A DNA stretch of 57,938 nucleotides from Bacteroidetes bacterium GWF2_29_10 (GCA_001768555.1 MEOD01000093.1:1-57938), one strand, 5' to 3'; shown: positions 1 to 9,993, numbered from the stretch's first letter. Numbers and translations: made by a program. Notes: generated by a model from the letters alone, not told the origin.

Positions 1-285
1 ATATTCATGGCAAAAAATTGTTTAACGCTACGCATTAGAAATTAACACCCAAAATTAGTCATTTTTTTTTAATGCGGAATCTGGGTTAAACCTAAAAAAG
101 TTATTATCTAAAATTTATTATTGACTAAAAAGAAAAATTTACTTTATTATATTGATTTATAAAAATTAGAATTTACCAATAATTTAGAACAAGCAAATTG
201 ATATTTTTAAATTTCTAATGGACAATTTGGGTTTATGGGATTATCCTTTAGATATGAGTCTAAAATTACCTAACGCGTAATCTGG
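1..285. other. Left-edge non-coding region
   Basis: No convincing gene is seen here. The stretch is very AT-rich and holds an imperfect direct repeat around GCGgAATCTGGGT (about 72-90 and 273-290), described separately. It may be the remains of a mobile element or only intergenic sequence; the window edge prevents a decision. Confidence 0.5.
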
Positions 286-290
286 GTAAA
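72..290. repeat. Imperfect direct repeat pair
   Basis: Positions 74-90 and 275-290 share GCG-AATCTGGGT-AAA with one substitution and one indel. The two copies are about 200 bp apart and their GC content stands out from the AT-rich surroundings. I see no transposase between them. The meaning is unknown. Confidence 0.35.
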
Positions 291-319
291 AAAATAAGAC
301 CAGTTAAAAAACTGGCCTT
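286..319 (-). terminator. Rho-independent terminator after the dcw cluster
   Basis: On the minus strand a hairpin (AACTGG 305-300 pairing with CCAGTT 315-310, extended by AAG/CTT across one mismatch) is followed by TTATTTTTTT. It lies about 40 bp after the yqeY stop and probably ends the dcw transcript. Confidence 0.8.
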
Positions 320-360
320 ACTAACAACATAACTAAAAAAAAGAGAAATATATTTGAGAA

Positions 361-810
361 TTAATTTCCCAAAATTTGTTTTAAAATATCAGAAATACGC
401 TTTCCGTCTGCTTTCCCTGATAGTTCTTTTGAAGCTATTGCCATTACTTTACCCATATCTTTAATGGATGTAGCATTTTCTTGTTTTATAATATTTATCA
501 AAAATTCTTTTAATTGATTATCATCCATTTTTTCTGGAAGATATTTTTCAATAACTTGTATTTGTAGTATTTCTGTTTCGTACAAGTCTTTACGATTTTG
601 GTTTTTGTATATTTCAGCAGACTCAACCCTTTGTTTTACTAATTTTTGTAAAATTTTTATTTCCATTAGAGGATCAATTTCTGTTGCATTTTTATCTGTT
701 TCGGCTAATAAAAGAGCTGATTTAATAGCTCTAAGAGCCTCAAGACTTACTTTGTCTTTTGAAAGCATAGCCTTTTTTATGTCTTCGTTTATTTTATCTT
801 TTAGACTCAT
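361..810 (-). CDS. yqeY: GatB/YqeY domain protein
   Basis: This 149-residue protein is a stand-alone YqeY domain, the helical module also found at the C-terminus of the GatB amidotransferase subunit. Recognisable stretches are the N-terminal LKDKINEDIKKAMLSKDK, the central QVIEKYLPEKMDD and the C-terminal GKADGKRISDILKQ. Its role alone is not established; a link to tRNA-dependent amidation is inferred from the GatB homology only. It starts 13 bp after the ftsZ stop, as in many Bacteroidota, and a terminator follows, so it is the last gene of the dcw transcript. The length is normal. Confidence 0.9.
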   Translation of the reverse strand: MSLKDKINEDIKKAMLSKDKVSLEALRAIKSALLLAETDKNATEIDPLMEIKILQKLVKQRVESAEIYKNQNRKDLYETEILQIQVIEKYLPEKMDDNQLKEFLINIIKQENATSIKDMGKVMAIASKELSGKADGKRISDILKQILGN

Positions 811-823
811 AATTTAGTATATT

Positions 824-2416
824 TTAATCTGCTTTATCATTTAAATAAGAATTATCTGATTTTAGGCTATAGTTTGATAATGCTCCTCCTACAGAATATT
901 TAGAGACTATGTTATCTGACGATTTTATTGTGTCATCAATATTTTTATTATGTCTTACAAAAGCGGGTTCACTTTCATATTTAGATAAATCAAGATTTCG
1001 ATAGTCTATATCTTCTTCAAAAAACGGATTGCTATTTGGGTCAAAGTAATTATTTTTAGATGCTTCTGATAATTGTTTAAAAGTGTTTTTTCTGTCATCA
1101 TTTTTTTTAGTATCAATGCCTTTTTTTTCTATACTTTCGGAATAAGAATTATCATCATCATCATTGCTTAAAACTGTTGGAATTATTTCTTTTTCTTGTG
1201 TAGCTTCTATTGGTTTTATGCTATCAATAACATCTGAGTCAGAATTAATATTGTAGCTATCTTCGAATGGTTTGTTTTGTTTTATATTAATGTTAAATAT
1301 ATTATCTGTTTGTATTGCTTCTGTTGTTTGCTTTACTTCAGGTTTTGTTTCTATGTCAACTACTTTAACTTCTTTTTCTTCAACATTTATAGTATGATTA
1401 ATTACTTTAGTAGCTTCTATTTTGACTCCAACTTCTGGAATTGTCGCAAATCCTGTAGCTACAATTGTTGCTGAAATTTTATTTTCAAGGGCTTGATCAT
1501 GTCCTAATCCAAGTATTACATTTGCATTTTCTCCAGCTTCTTCTTGTACTATTTTTGTTATGCATTCCATTTCGTCCATAGTAATTTCTTCATTTCCGTG
1601 AGATATATAAAGCAATACATTTTTTGCTCCGTAAATCTGATTATCATTTAATAAAGGTGAATTTAATGCAGATTTAGTAACAATTTCAGCTCTACCTTCA
1701 CCTTCTGCAAAAGCAGAACCCATTATTGCAACTCCACTATCTTTCATAACTGTTTCTACATCATTAAAGTCAACATTAATGTATCCCTCATAGTTTATTA
1801 TATTTGAAATACTTTTGGCTGCTATATTTAACACATTGTCTGCATTTGCAAAGGCTGCTCTTACTGTTTGATTGCCATAAAATTCTCTAATTTTATCATT
1901 TCTAATAACAATAAGTGCATCAACATATTGTTTTAATTCTTTTATTCCTTCTTCGGCTTGTTTTTTTCTTTTAGGGCCTTCTAAAAAGAATGGCACTGTA
2001 ACTATTGCTACTGTAAGAATCTTTAGTTCTTCTTTTGCAAGTTTTGCTATAATAGGAGCAGCTCCAGTACCTGTTCCTCCACCCATTCCTGCTGCAATAA
2101 ATAACATTTTTGTATTTTGCAGATTATTTTTTATTTCATCCATAGATTCAGTTGCAGCATCGGCACCTTTCTTCGGATCTTGACCAGCCCCTAGTCCCTG
2201 TGTAAGCTTTGAGCCCAGTTGAATCTTTACTGGGACTTTACTAGATGCTAGTGATTGATAATCTGTGTTGCAAACAATAAAGTCCACATCATTAATACCA
2301 TTGCTATACATGAAGTTTACAGCGTTTGTGCCACCACCTCCAACTCCAATTACTTTTATAATTGGTTTGAAGTTTTTTTTCTCCATTTCTGGTTCAAAAT
2401 AGTTTTTACCGTTCAT
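824..2416 (-). CDS. ftsZ: Cell division protein FtsZ
   Basis: FtsZ is the tubulin-like GTPase that forms the cytokinetic ring. The N-terminal GVGGGGTNAVNFM and the tubulin signature GGGTGTGAAP (about residues 112-121) form the GTP pocket. The globular part ends near residue 320. A long, Asn/Ser/Asp-rich linker of about 190 residues follows, ending in a short tail, NSYLNDKAD, of the Bacteroidota type that should bind FtsA. At 530 residues it is longer than E. coli FtsZ (383) because of this linker. The start is preceded by AAGGAG, a strong Shine-Dalgarno that is unusual for Bacteroidota and may allow high expression. It follows ftsA by 41 bp. Confidence 0.97.
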   Translation of the reverse strand: MNGKNYFEPEMEKKNFKPIIKVIGVGGGGTNAVNFMYSNGINDVDFIVCNTDYQSLASSKVPVKIQLGSKLTQGLGAGQDPKKGADAATESMDEIKNNLQNTKMLFIAAGMGGGTGTGAAPIIAKLAKEELKILTVAIVTVPFFLEGPKRKKQAEEGIKELKQYVDALIVIRNDKIREFYGNQTVRAAFANADNVLNIAAKSISNIINYEGYINVDFNDVETVMKDSGVAIMGSAFAEGEGRAEIVTKSALNSPLLNDNQIYGAKNVLLYISHGNEEITMDEMECITKIVQEEAGENANVILGLGHDQALENKISATIVATGFATIPEVGVKIEATKVINHTINVEEKEVKVVDIETKPEVKQTTEAIQTDNIFNINIKQNKPFEDSYNINSDSDVIDSIKPIEATQEKEIIPTVLSNDDDDNSYSESIEKKGIDTKKNDDRKNTFKQLSEASKNNYFDPNSNPFFEEDIDYRNLDLSKYESEPAFVRHNKNIDDTIKSSDNIVSKYSVGGALSNYSLKSDNSYLNDKAD

Positions 2417-2457
2417 AATTAATTTCTCCTTATTATTTAGTTGTTTTATGTTGTTAC

Positions 2458-3735
2458 TTAATTAATATCTTTAATAAGATCATCAAACCATTTTTTTAAT
2501 TTGTCAGTTTTCTTTGGTTTATTTGATTCCTTATCTGTTTTGGTTTCTTCTTTAGATTTTTCTTTGTTAGTTTCTTTTTTTTCCATTTCTTCAAAACCTT
2601 TTAAAACAAGCCCTACACCTGTTGAATACATTGGACTTGTTATATCTTTATTTTCTGTTAGAGCTAAATGCTCTGTTGGGTAACCTATTCGGGTTTCCAT
2701 AGATGTAATAAGTTCTGTTAATTGTTGAATATGTTTCATTTGAGCTCCACCTCCAGTAAGTACTATACCAGCAATTAGTTTTTTAGAAAAACCAGAATTT
2801 TTTATATCTAGATATACAAATTTTAAAATTTCTTCCATTCTTGCTTGTATTATATTTGCAAGATTTCTTAGTGAAATTTCTTTAGGTTCCCGTCCTTTTA
2901 ATCCAGGTATTGTAACGATTTCAGTTTCTTTATTTTCAGAAGCAATTGCTGAACCATACCTAATTTTCAATATTTCAGCTTGTTCTTTTAAAATAGTACA
3001 ACCTTGACGTATATCCTCAGTAATAACATTACCTCCAAACGGAATTACTGATGTATGCCTAATTATTCCATCTTGAAATATAGCAATATCAGTTGTTCCT
3101 CCTCCAATATCAACTAATGCAACTCCTGCTTCTTTCTCTTCTTCACTTAAAACTGCTTCAGCTGAAGCTATTGGTTCTAACATCAAATTATTAACTTTTA
3201 AACCAGACCTCTCAACACATCTATGAAGATTTTTTATTGCAGATATTTGCCCTGTGATGGTATGAAAACTTGCTTTTAAGTTTCTTCCAAACATTCCTAC
3301 TGGTTCTTTAATTCCGGTCTCATTATCAACATTATACTCTTGAGGAATAACGTCAATAATTTTATAACCTGCCTCAACTGCAACATTATACATACTGTCA
3401 ATTAATTTCTCAACATCATTTATGCTTATTTCTTCATTAAAACTTTCTCGCATAAGAGACCCATCATTTTGAAAGCTTTTTATGTGTTGTCCAGCAATTC
3501 CCACATTTACACTATCAATTTCTACTCCAGCTATTTCTTCTGCTTCTTTTATTGCTTGTTTTATGGATTCAACCGTTTTATCAATATTAACAACCACTCC
3601 ACGCATAACGCCAACAGATTTTACTTTGCCGACTCCTATTATATCAATTTTATTGTTTTCGTTTCTACAACCAACTATAGCTGCTATTTTGGTTGTCCCA
3701 ACGTCTAAACCTACAACAATCTTTGATTCTTCCAT
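2458..3735 (-). CDS. ftsA: Cell division protein FtsA
   Basis: FtsA is an actin-like ATPase that tethers FtsZ to the membrane. The phosphate-binding loop VGLDVGTTKIAAIVG (residues 8-22) and the second nucleotide motif ALVDIGGGTTDIAIF are clear, as is the late GIVLTGGGAQ. The last 15 residues (DKLKKWFDDLIKDIN) form an amphipathic helix expected to insert in the membrane. A Lys/Glu-rich linker precedes it. The length of 425 residues is typical. The gene lies 12 bp after ftsQ and upstream of ftsZ. Confidence 0.96.
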   Translation of the reverse strand: MEESKIVVGLDVGTTKIAAIVGCRNENNKIDIIGVGKVKSVGVMRGVVVNIDKTVESIKQAIKEAEEIAGVEIDSVNVGIAGQHIKSFQNDGSLMRESFNEEISINDVEKLIDSMYNVAVEAGYKIIDVIPQEYNVDNETGIKEPVGMFGRNLKASFHTITGQISAIKNLHRCVERSGLKVNNLMLEPIASAEAVLSEEEKEAGVALVDIGGGTTDIAIFQDGIIRHTSVIPFGGNVITEDIRQGCTILKEQAEILKIRYGSAIASENKETEIVTIPGLKGREPKEISLRNLANIIQARMEEILKFVYLDIKNSGFSKKLIAGIVLTGGGAQMKHIQQLTELITSMETRIGYPTEHLALTENKDITSPMYSTGVGLVLKGFEEMEKKETNKEKSKEETKTDKESNKPKKTDKLKKWFDDLIKDIN

Positions 3736-3747
3736 AATTATGTTTTT

Positions 3748-4533
3748 TTAGTTACAAACTACCTGATTTTTATATTTTAAATTAATTACCGAATATTTAT
3801 CCCATCCCATATATATTATTCCATGTTGATAAAATGCTAAAAGTTTTCGGAATTTATTCTCTAAGTTTTCAACATTACCAAGTATAATTACTTGATTTCC
3901 TATTTTTGGGATTAATTCTATCTCATTTTGTTCGTTTATATATATTTGCTCTATCATTCTTGACCATAATGAGTCATTATCTATATACTTGCAAACGGTA
4001 TAAATGTCTGAAATAATATTGTTTTGCATTAAACTTTTTTTGTCTTTATCCACAATAATATTCTTTGAAGCATAGTTTGCATAATTTTTCTTTATAAAAC
4101 CATTTGCATATATTACTCTAGGAGTAAAATTTTCAGAGGTATATAAAATAGCTCCATTATCATCAATAAGAAAGTTTTCATAATTGCTATTAATAATTCT
4201 TACTATTGGCTTGCGGTGTTCTATATCTATTCTTAAAATACCATCTATTGTTAAATATACATTTGCTTTTTTTACATAATGCATGCTGCTTATAATGCTC
4301 TCTATTTTATTTATATTAATATCTTTTATTTTTGTTTCTAATATGTTTATTTTTTGGTCTTGTAATATTTTTAAAATCTCTTCTTGTGTGTAATACTTTA
4401 AATTATCGTTAATAGAAATCTCTACTGATTGACACAAAGAATCATTATGAGAAATTGTAACAAAGCTAAATATTGTAATAGAAACAACCAATACAACAAC
4501 TAATTTTACTATATACAATACCCTATTCATCAT
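3748..4533 (-). CDS. ftsQ: Cell division protein FtsQ/DivIB
   Basis: This is a bitopic divisome protein of 261 residues. One transmembrane helix lies at about residues 8-28, with the rest outside the membrane: a POTRA-like segment at about 35-110 (ILETKIKDININ...VKKANVYLTIDGILRI) and a beta domain after it. Sequence conservation in FtsQ is poor, so the call rests on this topology and on position between murC and ftsA. The start overlaps the murC stop by 4 bp, which suggests translational coupling. Confidence 0.88.
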   Translation of the reverse strand: MMNRVLYIVKLVVVLVVSITIFSFVTISHNDSLCQSVEISINDNLKYYTQEEILKILQDQKINILETKIKDININKIESIISSMHYVKKANVYLTIDGILRIDIEHRKPIVRIINSNYENFLIDDNGAILYTSENFTPRVIYANGFIKKNYANYASKNIIVDKDKKSLMQNNIISDIYTVCKYIDNDSLWSRMIEQIYINEQNEIELIPKIGNQVIILGNVENLENKFRKLLAFYQHGIIYMGWDKYSVINLKYKNQVVCN

Positions 4534-5888
4534 AGATATTTAGTAATTAAAAATTTCTTAATATATATAATCAAGCTATCAATGTCACCTGCTCCAAATG
4601 TAACCAAAACATCTGTTTCTAATTGATTAAGGTGTGATAGTAGTTTCTCTTTCGTACTTAAATGCTTTTTACATTTTAATCTATCATATATTATCTGAGA
4701 ACTAACTCCCTCTATTGGCTCTTCTCGTGCAGGATATATATCTAAAAGAATAACTTCATCTAATTTATTTAAACTATCTGCAAATTCTTTATATAAATCT
4801 TTAGTTCTTGAATATAAGTGTGGTTGGAAAATCCCAGTTATCTTCTTTCCTTTATATATCTTTTTTAATGATTTAATTATTTTTTTTAATTCTTCAGGAT
4901 GATGTGCATAATCATCTATGTATACAATTTTTTCAGTATTTATTATATATTCAAATCTTCGTTTTACTCCCTTGTATTCACTAACCGCTTTTTTTGCAAT
5001 TTCAACATCTATGTTCATTAATTTTGCTACCGATAATGCTGCTGTAATATTTTCTATATTATGCTCTCCATGTATAAATGTTGATATATTTACAACATCA
5101 CTACTAACAAAATCAAAACTACCCCCATTCTTGTCAATAATAATATTTTTCGCTTGAAAATCAGCAATATCTGATGTTGAATACGTGTAATTCTTTATAC
5201 TTTGTGAAACATTAATATTTTTTATTCTTTTATTAGTAATTAAAATTCCATTATCTTTAATTTTAGAAGCAAATTCATTAAATGCTAGTTCTATATTTTT
5301 AATATTTTTATAAATATCAAGATGATCAGTATCAATAGAACTAATAACAGATATATTTGGAGATAATTGCAAAAAAGATCTGTCATATTCATCTGCTTCA
5401 ACAACAAATATTTTCGGCTTATTTATGTCTGACATTATTAGATTAGATTTATAGTTACACATTATGCCGCCTATAAATCCAAAAACATTAACACCTGCTT
5501 GCTTCAGTATATGTGCTATTATTGATGATATTGTTGTCTTTCCATGACTTCCTGCTACAGCAATTGTAAAAGCATCTTTTGTAATCAACCCTAATATTTC
5601 TGCTCGTTTATATATTTTGTAATTCTCTCTTTCCAAATAGTTATAAATATTTGAAACCTTTGGCACAGCAGGAGTATATACAACAAATTTTAACTTTTTA
5701 GGGAAATAATCGATACTATCTTCATAAAAAACATTAATACCCTCCTTAATTAGTGCTTCTGTTAATGTTGTTTGGGTCTTATCATAACCATATACATTAT
5801 AATTAAGGCACTTATAATACCTTGCTATAGCACTCATTCCTATACCTCCAATGCCAAGAAACAATATATTAGTATCTCTATTTTCCAT
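4530..5888 (-). CDS. murC: UDP-N-acetylmuramate--L-alanine ligase MurC
   Basis: MurC adds L-alanine to UDP-MurNAc, the first peptide step of peptidoglycan synthesis, in the cytoplasm. The N-terminal UDP-binding loop GIGGIGMSAIARYY, the ATP loop AGSHGKTTISS (about residue 111) and the later DDYAHHPEELKK are diagnostic. The 452 residues give all three Mur ligase domains, unlike the neighbouring truncated murD. It overlaps murG by 11 bp and ftsQ by 4 bp. Confidence 0.96.
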   Translation of the reverse strand: MENRDTNILFLGIGGIGMSAIARYYKCLNYNVYGYDKTQTTLTEALIKEGINVFYEDSIDYFPKKLKFVVYTPAVPKVSNIYNYLERENYKIYKRAEILGLITKDAFTIAVAGSHGKTTISSIIAHILKQAGVNVFGFIGGIMCNYKSNLIMSDINKPKIFVVEADEYDRSFLQLSPNISVISSIDTDHLDIYKNIKNIELAFNEFASKIKDNGILITNKRIKNINVSQSIKNYTYSTSDIADFQAKNIIIDKNGGSFDFVSSDVVNISTFIHGEHNIENITAALSVAKLMNIDVEIAKKAVSEYKGVKRRFEYIINTEKIVYIDDYAHHPEELKKIIKSLKKIYKGKKITGIFQPHLYSRTKDLYKEFADSLNKLDEVILLDIYPAREEPIEGVSSQIIYDRLKCKKHLSTKEKLLSHLNQLETDVLVTFGAGDIDSLIIYIKKFLITKYL

Positions 5889-6993
5889 TTATATCATTAA
5901 TAATATATTCAACAATATTTTGCGTTGCATTAGGAAATGCAAATTTTTTTATATTTTCAGATAAGTTTTTCATTAAATCATCGTCACTTATAATATCTAA
6001 TGCTTTTTTTATGATTAATCGTCCAACTTCGTTTTCTCCAATCATTATAGCTGCCCTTTTCGCTACAAGAGTGTTTGCATTAACTGTTTGATGATCTTCA
6101 GTAACATTGGGTGATGGAACGAGTATTGATGGCTTTGCATTTATTGCTAATTCTGAAATTGCTATTGCACCAGCTCTAGAAATAACCAAATCTGCAATAT
6201 TATAAGCATAATCCATCCTATCAATAAATTCAGTAATTACTATTCCCTTTCTATTAACATCATTTTTGTAATCATATTTAAACGTTTTTCCTGTTTGCCA
6301 TAATACTTGAATATCTTGATTTATAAAAGAATTAATATGTTTATGAAAAACATTATTGATTGTTCGAGAACCTAAACTCCCTCCAAGAACTAGTATTGTT
6401 TTTTTATTATCTAATAGCCCAAAATATTTTAAAGCCTCTTCTCTATTTATATTATTCTCTATGATATCCTTTCTTATAGGATTACCCGTAAGAAGTATTT
6501 TATTTGCATTAAAGAATTTATCCATATTAGGATAAGCTACAAATATCTTTCTTACATATTTACTTAAAAGCTTATTAGTTATTCCTGCATAAGAGTTTTG
6601 TTCCTGTATATAGCATTTTTTACAAAATAGTGAAGATACAAAAAGTATCGGACCACTTGAATATCCTCCAACACCAATTACAATCTTAGGATTAAATTTT
6701 ATTATTATTATTAATGAATGTATTAAGCTAAATATGATTTTGCATATTGTTTTTATATTCTTGATTTTTGATTTTCTGTTAAATCCTTCAATCCATAGAC
6801 CTTTTATATTATATCCAGCTTCAGGAACTTTTTTCATTTCCATGCGATTTGACGAGCCAACAAACAATATATTTTCTTGTTTAATAGATAGTTTATCTTT
6901 CAGCTCATTGGCTATAGCTATAGCTGGGAATATATGCCCACCTGTTCCACCTCCTGCAATTATAATTTTTATATTTGAACTATCCATTAACAT
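5878..6993 (-). CDS. murG: UDP-GlcNAc transferase MurG (lipid II synthesis)
   Basis: MurG moves GlcNAc from UDP-GlcNAc to lipid I at the inner face of the membrane to make lipid II. The Gly-rich acceptor-binding loop IIAGGGTGGHIFPA near the N-terminus, GVGGYSSGP and the C-terminal domain ILVLGGSLGSRTINN...ISRAGAIAISEL match GT28 family MurG. The length is 371 residues. The first ATG (6993) overlaps the ftsW stop as TAATG, indicating coupling; an ATG two codons later is also possible. Confidence 0.96.
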   Translation of the reverse strand: MLMDSSNIKIIIAGGGTGGHIFPAIAIANELKDKLSIKQENILFVGSSNRMEMKKVPEAGYNIKGLWIEGFNRKSKIKNIKTICKIIFSLIHSLIIIIKFNPKIVIGVGGYSSGPILFVSSLFCKKCYIQEQNSYAGITNKLLSKYVRKIFVAYPNMDKFFNANKILLTGNPIRKDIIENNINREEALKYFGLLDNKKTILVLGGSLGSRTINNVFHKHINSFINQDIQVLWQTGKTFKYDYKNDVNRKGIVITEFIDRMDYAYNIADLVISRAGAIAISELAINAKPSILVPSPNVTEDHQTVNANTLVAKRAAIMIGENEVGRLIIKKALDIISDDDLMKNLSENIKKFAFPNATQNIVEYIINDINGK

Positions 6994-8192
6994 TAAAACT
7001 CCTCTGTTTTTATATCTTTACTAACACTTAATATAATTCCAAGCGAAATACTAGAAAACCAAATAGAAGTACCTCCCATACTTATGAATGGTAATGGCTG
7101 ACCTGTTACTGGAAATAGATTTACAGCTACAGCCATATTTGTCATACCTTGAAAAACTAAACTAAAACTTAAGCCAAATGCTAACAAGGCTCCAAATGTT
7201 CCAGAACTATTTATTAATATAATTAATGCTCTATACATAACAACTAAATATAAAAATAAAACAACAAACCCTCCAACAAACCCATACTCCTCTATTATAA
7301 TAGCATATATAAAATCAGAATAAGGATGAGGTAAAAAATTCCTTTGTGTACTATTACCCGGACCTTTCCCAAAGATTTTTCCTGTTGCTATTGCTATTTT
7401 GGATTGCTCTGCCTGATAATTTGCATCTGAAAATCGGCCTCTTTTCAAATCACTATTTTCATCATTGCTTTTTGCATTAACAAATGTATCTATTCTTTTT
7501 TTCCATGTTCCTAAACGACCTGTATCTGTAGATTTATTTAATATAAATATAAAAACTAGAAACGAAACTATTCCAATCAAACCAATACTTAATAAATACT
7601 TAATATTAACATTGCCTACAAACATTAAAACAATGCATGTTACAAAGATTAATGCTGAGGTAGAAAAATTTGATTTTAATATTAGTCCACAGATAATAAA
7701 TATTGGTAATAGTATTGGTAATATTGCGTTTTTAAACTCAAATTGATTAAAAGTCTTTACATTGTCTTTATATATGGATAATGCTCTTGCTACATACATT
7801 ATTATTGCCAATTTACCCAAGTCTGATGTTTGAAAAGATATCCCTAGAAAAGGAATACTTAACCATCTGTCAGCTTCATTTATATTTGTTCCCATAAAAT
7901 GGGTTAAAACCAATAATATTATAGCTAAAAATAAGGCTAAAACTGTAATTATTGCGAACTTCCTATAAGGAATTAAATGAGTCAAAAATATAAGTAAAAA
8001 TCCAAAAACAACAATACTTAAATGTTTAAATAGATAATACGCAGTATTACCTCCTTGATACTTATAAGCTAAAGTCCCAGTAGCACTATATACTGTAAGT
8101 ATTGAAATTATAAATAAAAGGATAACTACTCCCCAAATAGCTTTATCTCCTTTTGTAAAATAAAATAATATGTTTTTTGTCTTTTCTGACAT
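6993..8192 (-). CDS. ftsW: Peptidoglycan polymerase FtsW (SEDS family)
   Basis: FtsW is the septal glycan polymerase working with the class B PBP. The protein (399 residues) is polytopic, with about ten hydrophobic helices. It shows SEDS features: DLGKLAIIMYVAR, the FGKGPGNSTQRNFLPHPYSDFIYAIIIEEYG region (quoted in part as GPGNSTQRNFLPHPYSDFIY) and LPFISMGGTS near the C-terminus. It starts 6 bp after the murD remnant and overlaps murG by one base. Confidence 0.95.
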   Translation of the reverse strand: MSEKTKNILFYFTKGDKAIWGVVILLFIISILTVYSATGTLAYKYQGGNTAYYLFKHLSIVVFGFLLIFLTHLIPYRKFAIITVLALFLAIILLVLTHFMGTNINEADRWLSIPFLGISFQTSDLGKLAIIMYVARALSIYKDNVKTFNQFEFKNAILPILLPIFIICGLILKSNFSTSALIFVTCIVLMFVGNVNIKYLLSIGLIGIVSFLVFIFILNKSTDTGRLGTWKKRIDTFVNAKSNDENSDLKRGRFSDANYQAEQSKIAIATGKIFGKGPGNSTQRNFLPHPYSDFIYAIIIEEYGFVGGFVVLFLYLVVMYRALIILINSSGTFGALLAFGLSFSLVFQGMTNMAVAVNLFPVTGQPLPFISMGGTSIWFSSISLGIILSVSKDIKTEEF

Positions 8193-8198
8193 ATATGT

Positions 8199-8729
8199 TT
8201 ATAAATTTCTTACTGATTTAATGAAAGATTCCCCTCGTTCTGCATAATTCTTATATAAATCAAAACTTGGACAACCTGGCGAAAACAAAACTATATTATC
8301 TTTTTGACCAATCCTATAAGATAAAATAACAGCATCTTCTATATTTCTAACATTAGAAATATGTTTATCTTGATTCAAAAAATAATTTTCTAACATATAA
8401 TTTTCTTCACCCATATAAATAATTTCCTTAACCTTATCCCTAACTAAATCTTTTGTCATATTTAACTCACTTATATTTATTTTGCTTCCTATAATCCAAA
8501 TAATATTTTTTGTCATTTTCTCAAGTGAATACCATGATGAATTTATATTTGTTGCCTTAGAATCATTTACATAATCAACGCCTTTTATTTTTGCAACAAA
8601 TTCTAACCTATGATCATCAGATTCAAAATTACATAAAGACAACTTGATTGGATTTTTTCTTAATTCTAATAGCTTGTCATTAATTACTGTAAATATTGCG
8701 GCCTTCTTTTCCTTTATAACTATACTCAT
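8199..8729 (-). CDS. murD: MurD, C-terminal domain only (truncated ligase)
   Basis: The protein has only 176 residues, where MurD normally has about 440-450. It aligns by eye with the C-terminal domain: HRLEFVAKIKGVDYVNDSKATN, in part, with the conserved DSKATN, then WYSLEKM, and near the end LFSPGCPSFDLYKNYAERG, corresponding to the usual SPACASFD-FKN-E-RG. The UDP-binding N-terminal domain and the central ATPase domain with its GKT loop are absent. The DKGNDY-like stretch usual after IIWIxGG is replaced by SKINISEL. The ATG lies 1 bp after the mraY stop and the frame is open to its end, so this is a clean deletion rather than a frameshifted gene. As it stands it cannot catalyse D-glutamate addition. 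It could be a decaying remnant, half of a split enzyme, or a domain with a new role. Confidence 0.85.
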   Translation of the reverse strand: MSIVIKEKKAAIFTVINDKLLELRKNPIKLSLCNFESDDHRLEFVAKIKGVDYVNDSKATNINSSWYSLEKMTKNIIWIIGSKINISELNMTKDLVRDKVKEIIYMGEENYMLENYFLNQDKHISNVRNIEDAVILSYRIGQKDNIVLFSPGCPSFDLYKNYAERGESFIKSVRNL

Positions 8730-8730
8730 C

Positions 8731-9993
8731 TTATCTTAATTTTAATGTTACAATTGTTAATACTGCGAGAATTATACCGATAATCCAGAATCGAAGAACT
8801 ATTTTAGGTTCTGGGTATCCTAATTTTTGAAAATGATGATGTAACGGAGACATTTTAAATATTCTTCTGCCTTCTCCATATTTTTTCTTTGTGTATTTAA
8901 AATAACCAACTTGTATGATTACTGATAGATTTTCGACTAAATAAATTCCACATAAAACAGGTATTAATAATTCCTTTCTTATTATAATTGCAAATACAGC
9001 AATTATACCTCCCAAAGTAAGGCTTCCTGTATCTCCCATAAATACTTGAGCAGGAAACGTATTATACCAAAGAAATCCAACACAAGCTCCAACAAAAGCA
9101 CTAATGAATATTGTTAATTCTCCTGTATTTGGAATGTACATAATATTAAGATAGTTTGCAAAAATTGTATTACCAGAAACATAAGCAAGAACACCTAATG
9201 TTGTCCCTATTATTGCAGAAGTACCCGTTGCAAGTCCATCTAACCCATCTGTAATATTTGCACCATTTGATACAGAAGTAATTATTAATATAACAATAGG
9301 GATGAATATTAAAAAAGCCCACTTTTTATAATCATTACCTATAAATGAAATAAGAACTGCATAATCAAATTCATTGTTTTTAAAAAATGGTATAGTTGTT
9401 TTTGTTGAATTAATAGATTCGTTTTTAAATAATTTATTATTTGTATTTATGCTTTCTACTTTGAATAAATTATCATCATTTATAGCGATTACTTCTTTAT
9501 TTTCTGTTACCTTTTCTTTTATTACGACATTGTTGTTAAAAATTAAAACACTACCTATTATAATCCCTAAACCCACTTGACCCATAATTTTGAACTTTCC
9601 TGCAAGACCTTCTTTATGTTTTTTAAATACTTTTATGTAGTCATCAGTAAATCCAATTATTCCTAACCATATAGTTGTTATTATCATTAATATTATGTAA
9701 ATATTATCTAATTTGGCTAATAATAATGTAGGTATTAATATTGAAGCAATAATAATAATTCCTCCCATTGTTGGTGTGCCTTTCTTACTCATCTGACCTT
9801 CTAAACCTAAATCTCTTATAATTTCGCCAACTTGCTTTAATTGTAAATACTTTATTATACTTTTACCCCAAAATAATGATATTAATAAAGAAAATATTAA
9901 TGCCATAGCAGCTCTAAAAGATATATATTGAAACACTCCTATTCCTGGTATGTTATACAGCTTGTGTAAGTATGTAAACAAATGATATAGCAT
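8731..9993 (-). CDS. mraY: Phospho-MurNAc-pentapeptide transferase MraY
   Basis: MraY transfers phospho-MurNAc-pentapeptide to undecaprenyl phosphate, giving lipid I. It is polytopic (about ten helices, 420 residues). Signature stretches are [13 protein letters not shown], the Asp-rich [38 protein letters not shown] and the HHH loop [12 protein letters not shown]. About 50 extra residues near 160-210, rich in Asn and Lys, sit in a loop; a longer MraY of this kind is usual in Bacteroidota. It is followed 1 bp later by the truncated murD. Confidence 0.97.
   Translation of the reverse strand: MLYHLFTYLHKLYNIPGIGVFQYISFRAAMALIFSLLISLFWGKSIIKYLQLKQVGEIIRDLGLEGQMSKKGTPTMGGIIIIASILIPTLLLAKLDNIYIILMIITTIWLGIIGFTDDYIKVFKKHKEGLAGKFKIMGQVGLGIIIGSVLIFNNNVVIKEKVTENKEVIAINDDNLFKVESINTNNKLFKNESINSTKTTIPFFKNNEFDYAVLISFIGNDYKKWAFLIFIPIVILIITSVSNGANITDGLDGLATGTSAIIGTTLGVLAYVSGNTIFANYLNIMYIPNTGELTIFISAFVGACVGFLWYNTFPAQVFMGDTGSLTLGGIIAVFAIIIRKELLIPVLCGIYLVENLSVIIQVGYFKYTKKKYGEGRRIFKMSPLHHHFQKLGYPEPKIVLRFWIIGIILAVLTIVTLKLR

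Noticed and set aside
8199-8733. A frameshift hiding the rest of MurD
   Set aside because: The mraY stop is 1 bp from the murD start and mraY is complete, so there is no room upstream for the missing 270 residues in any frame.
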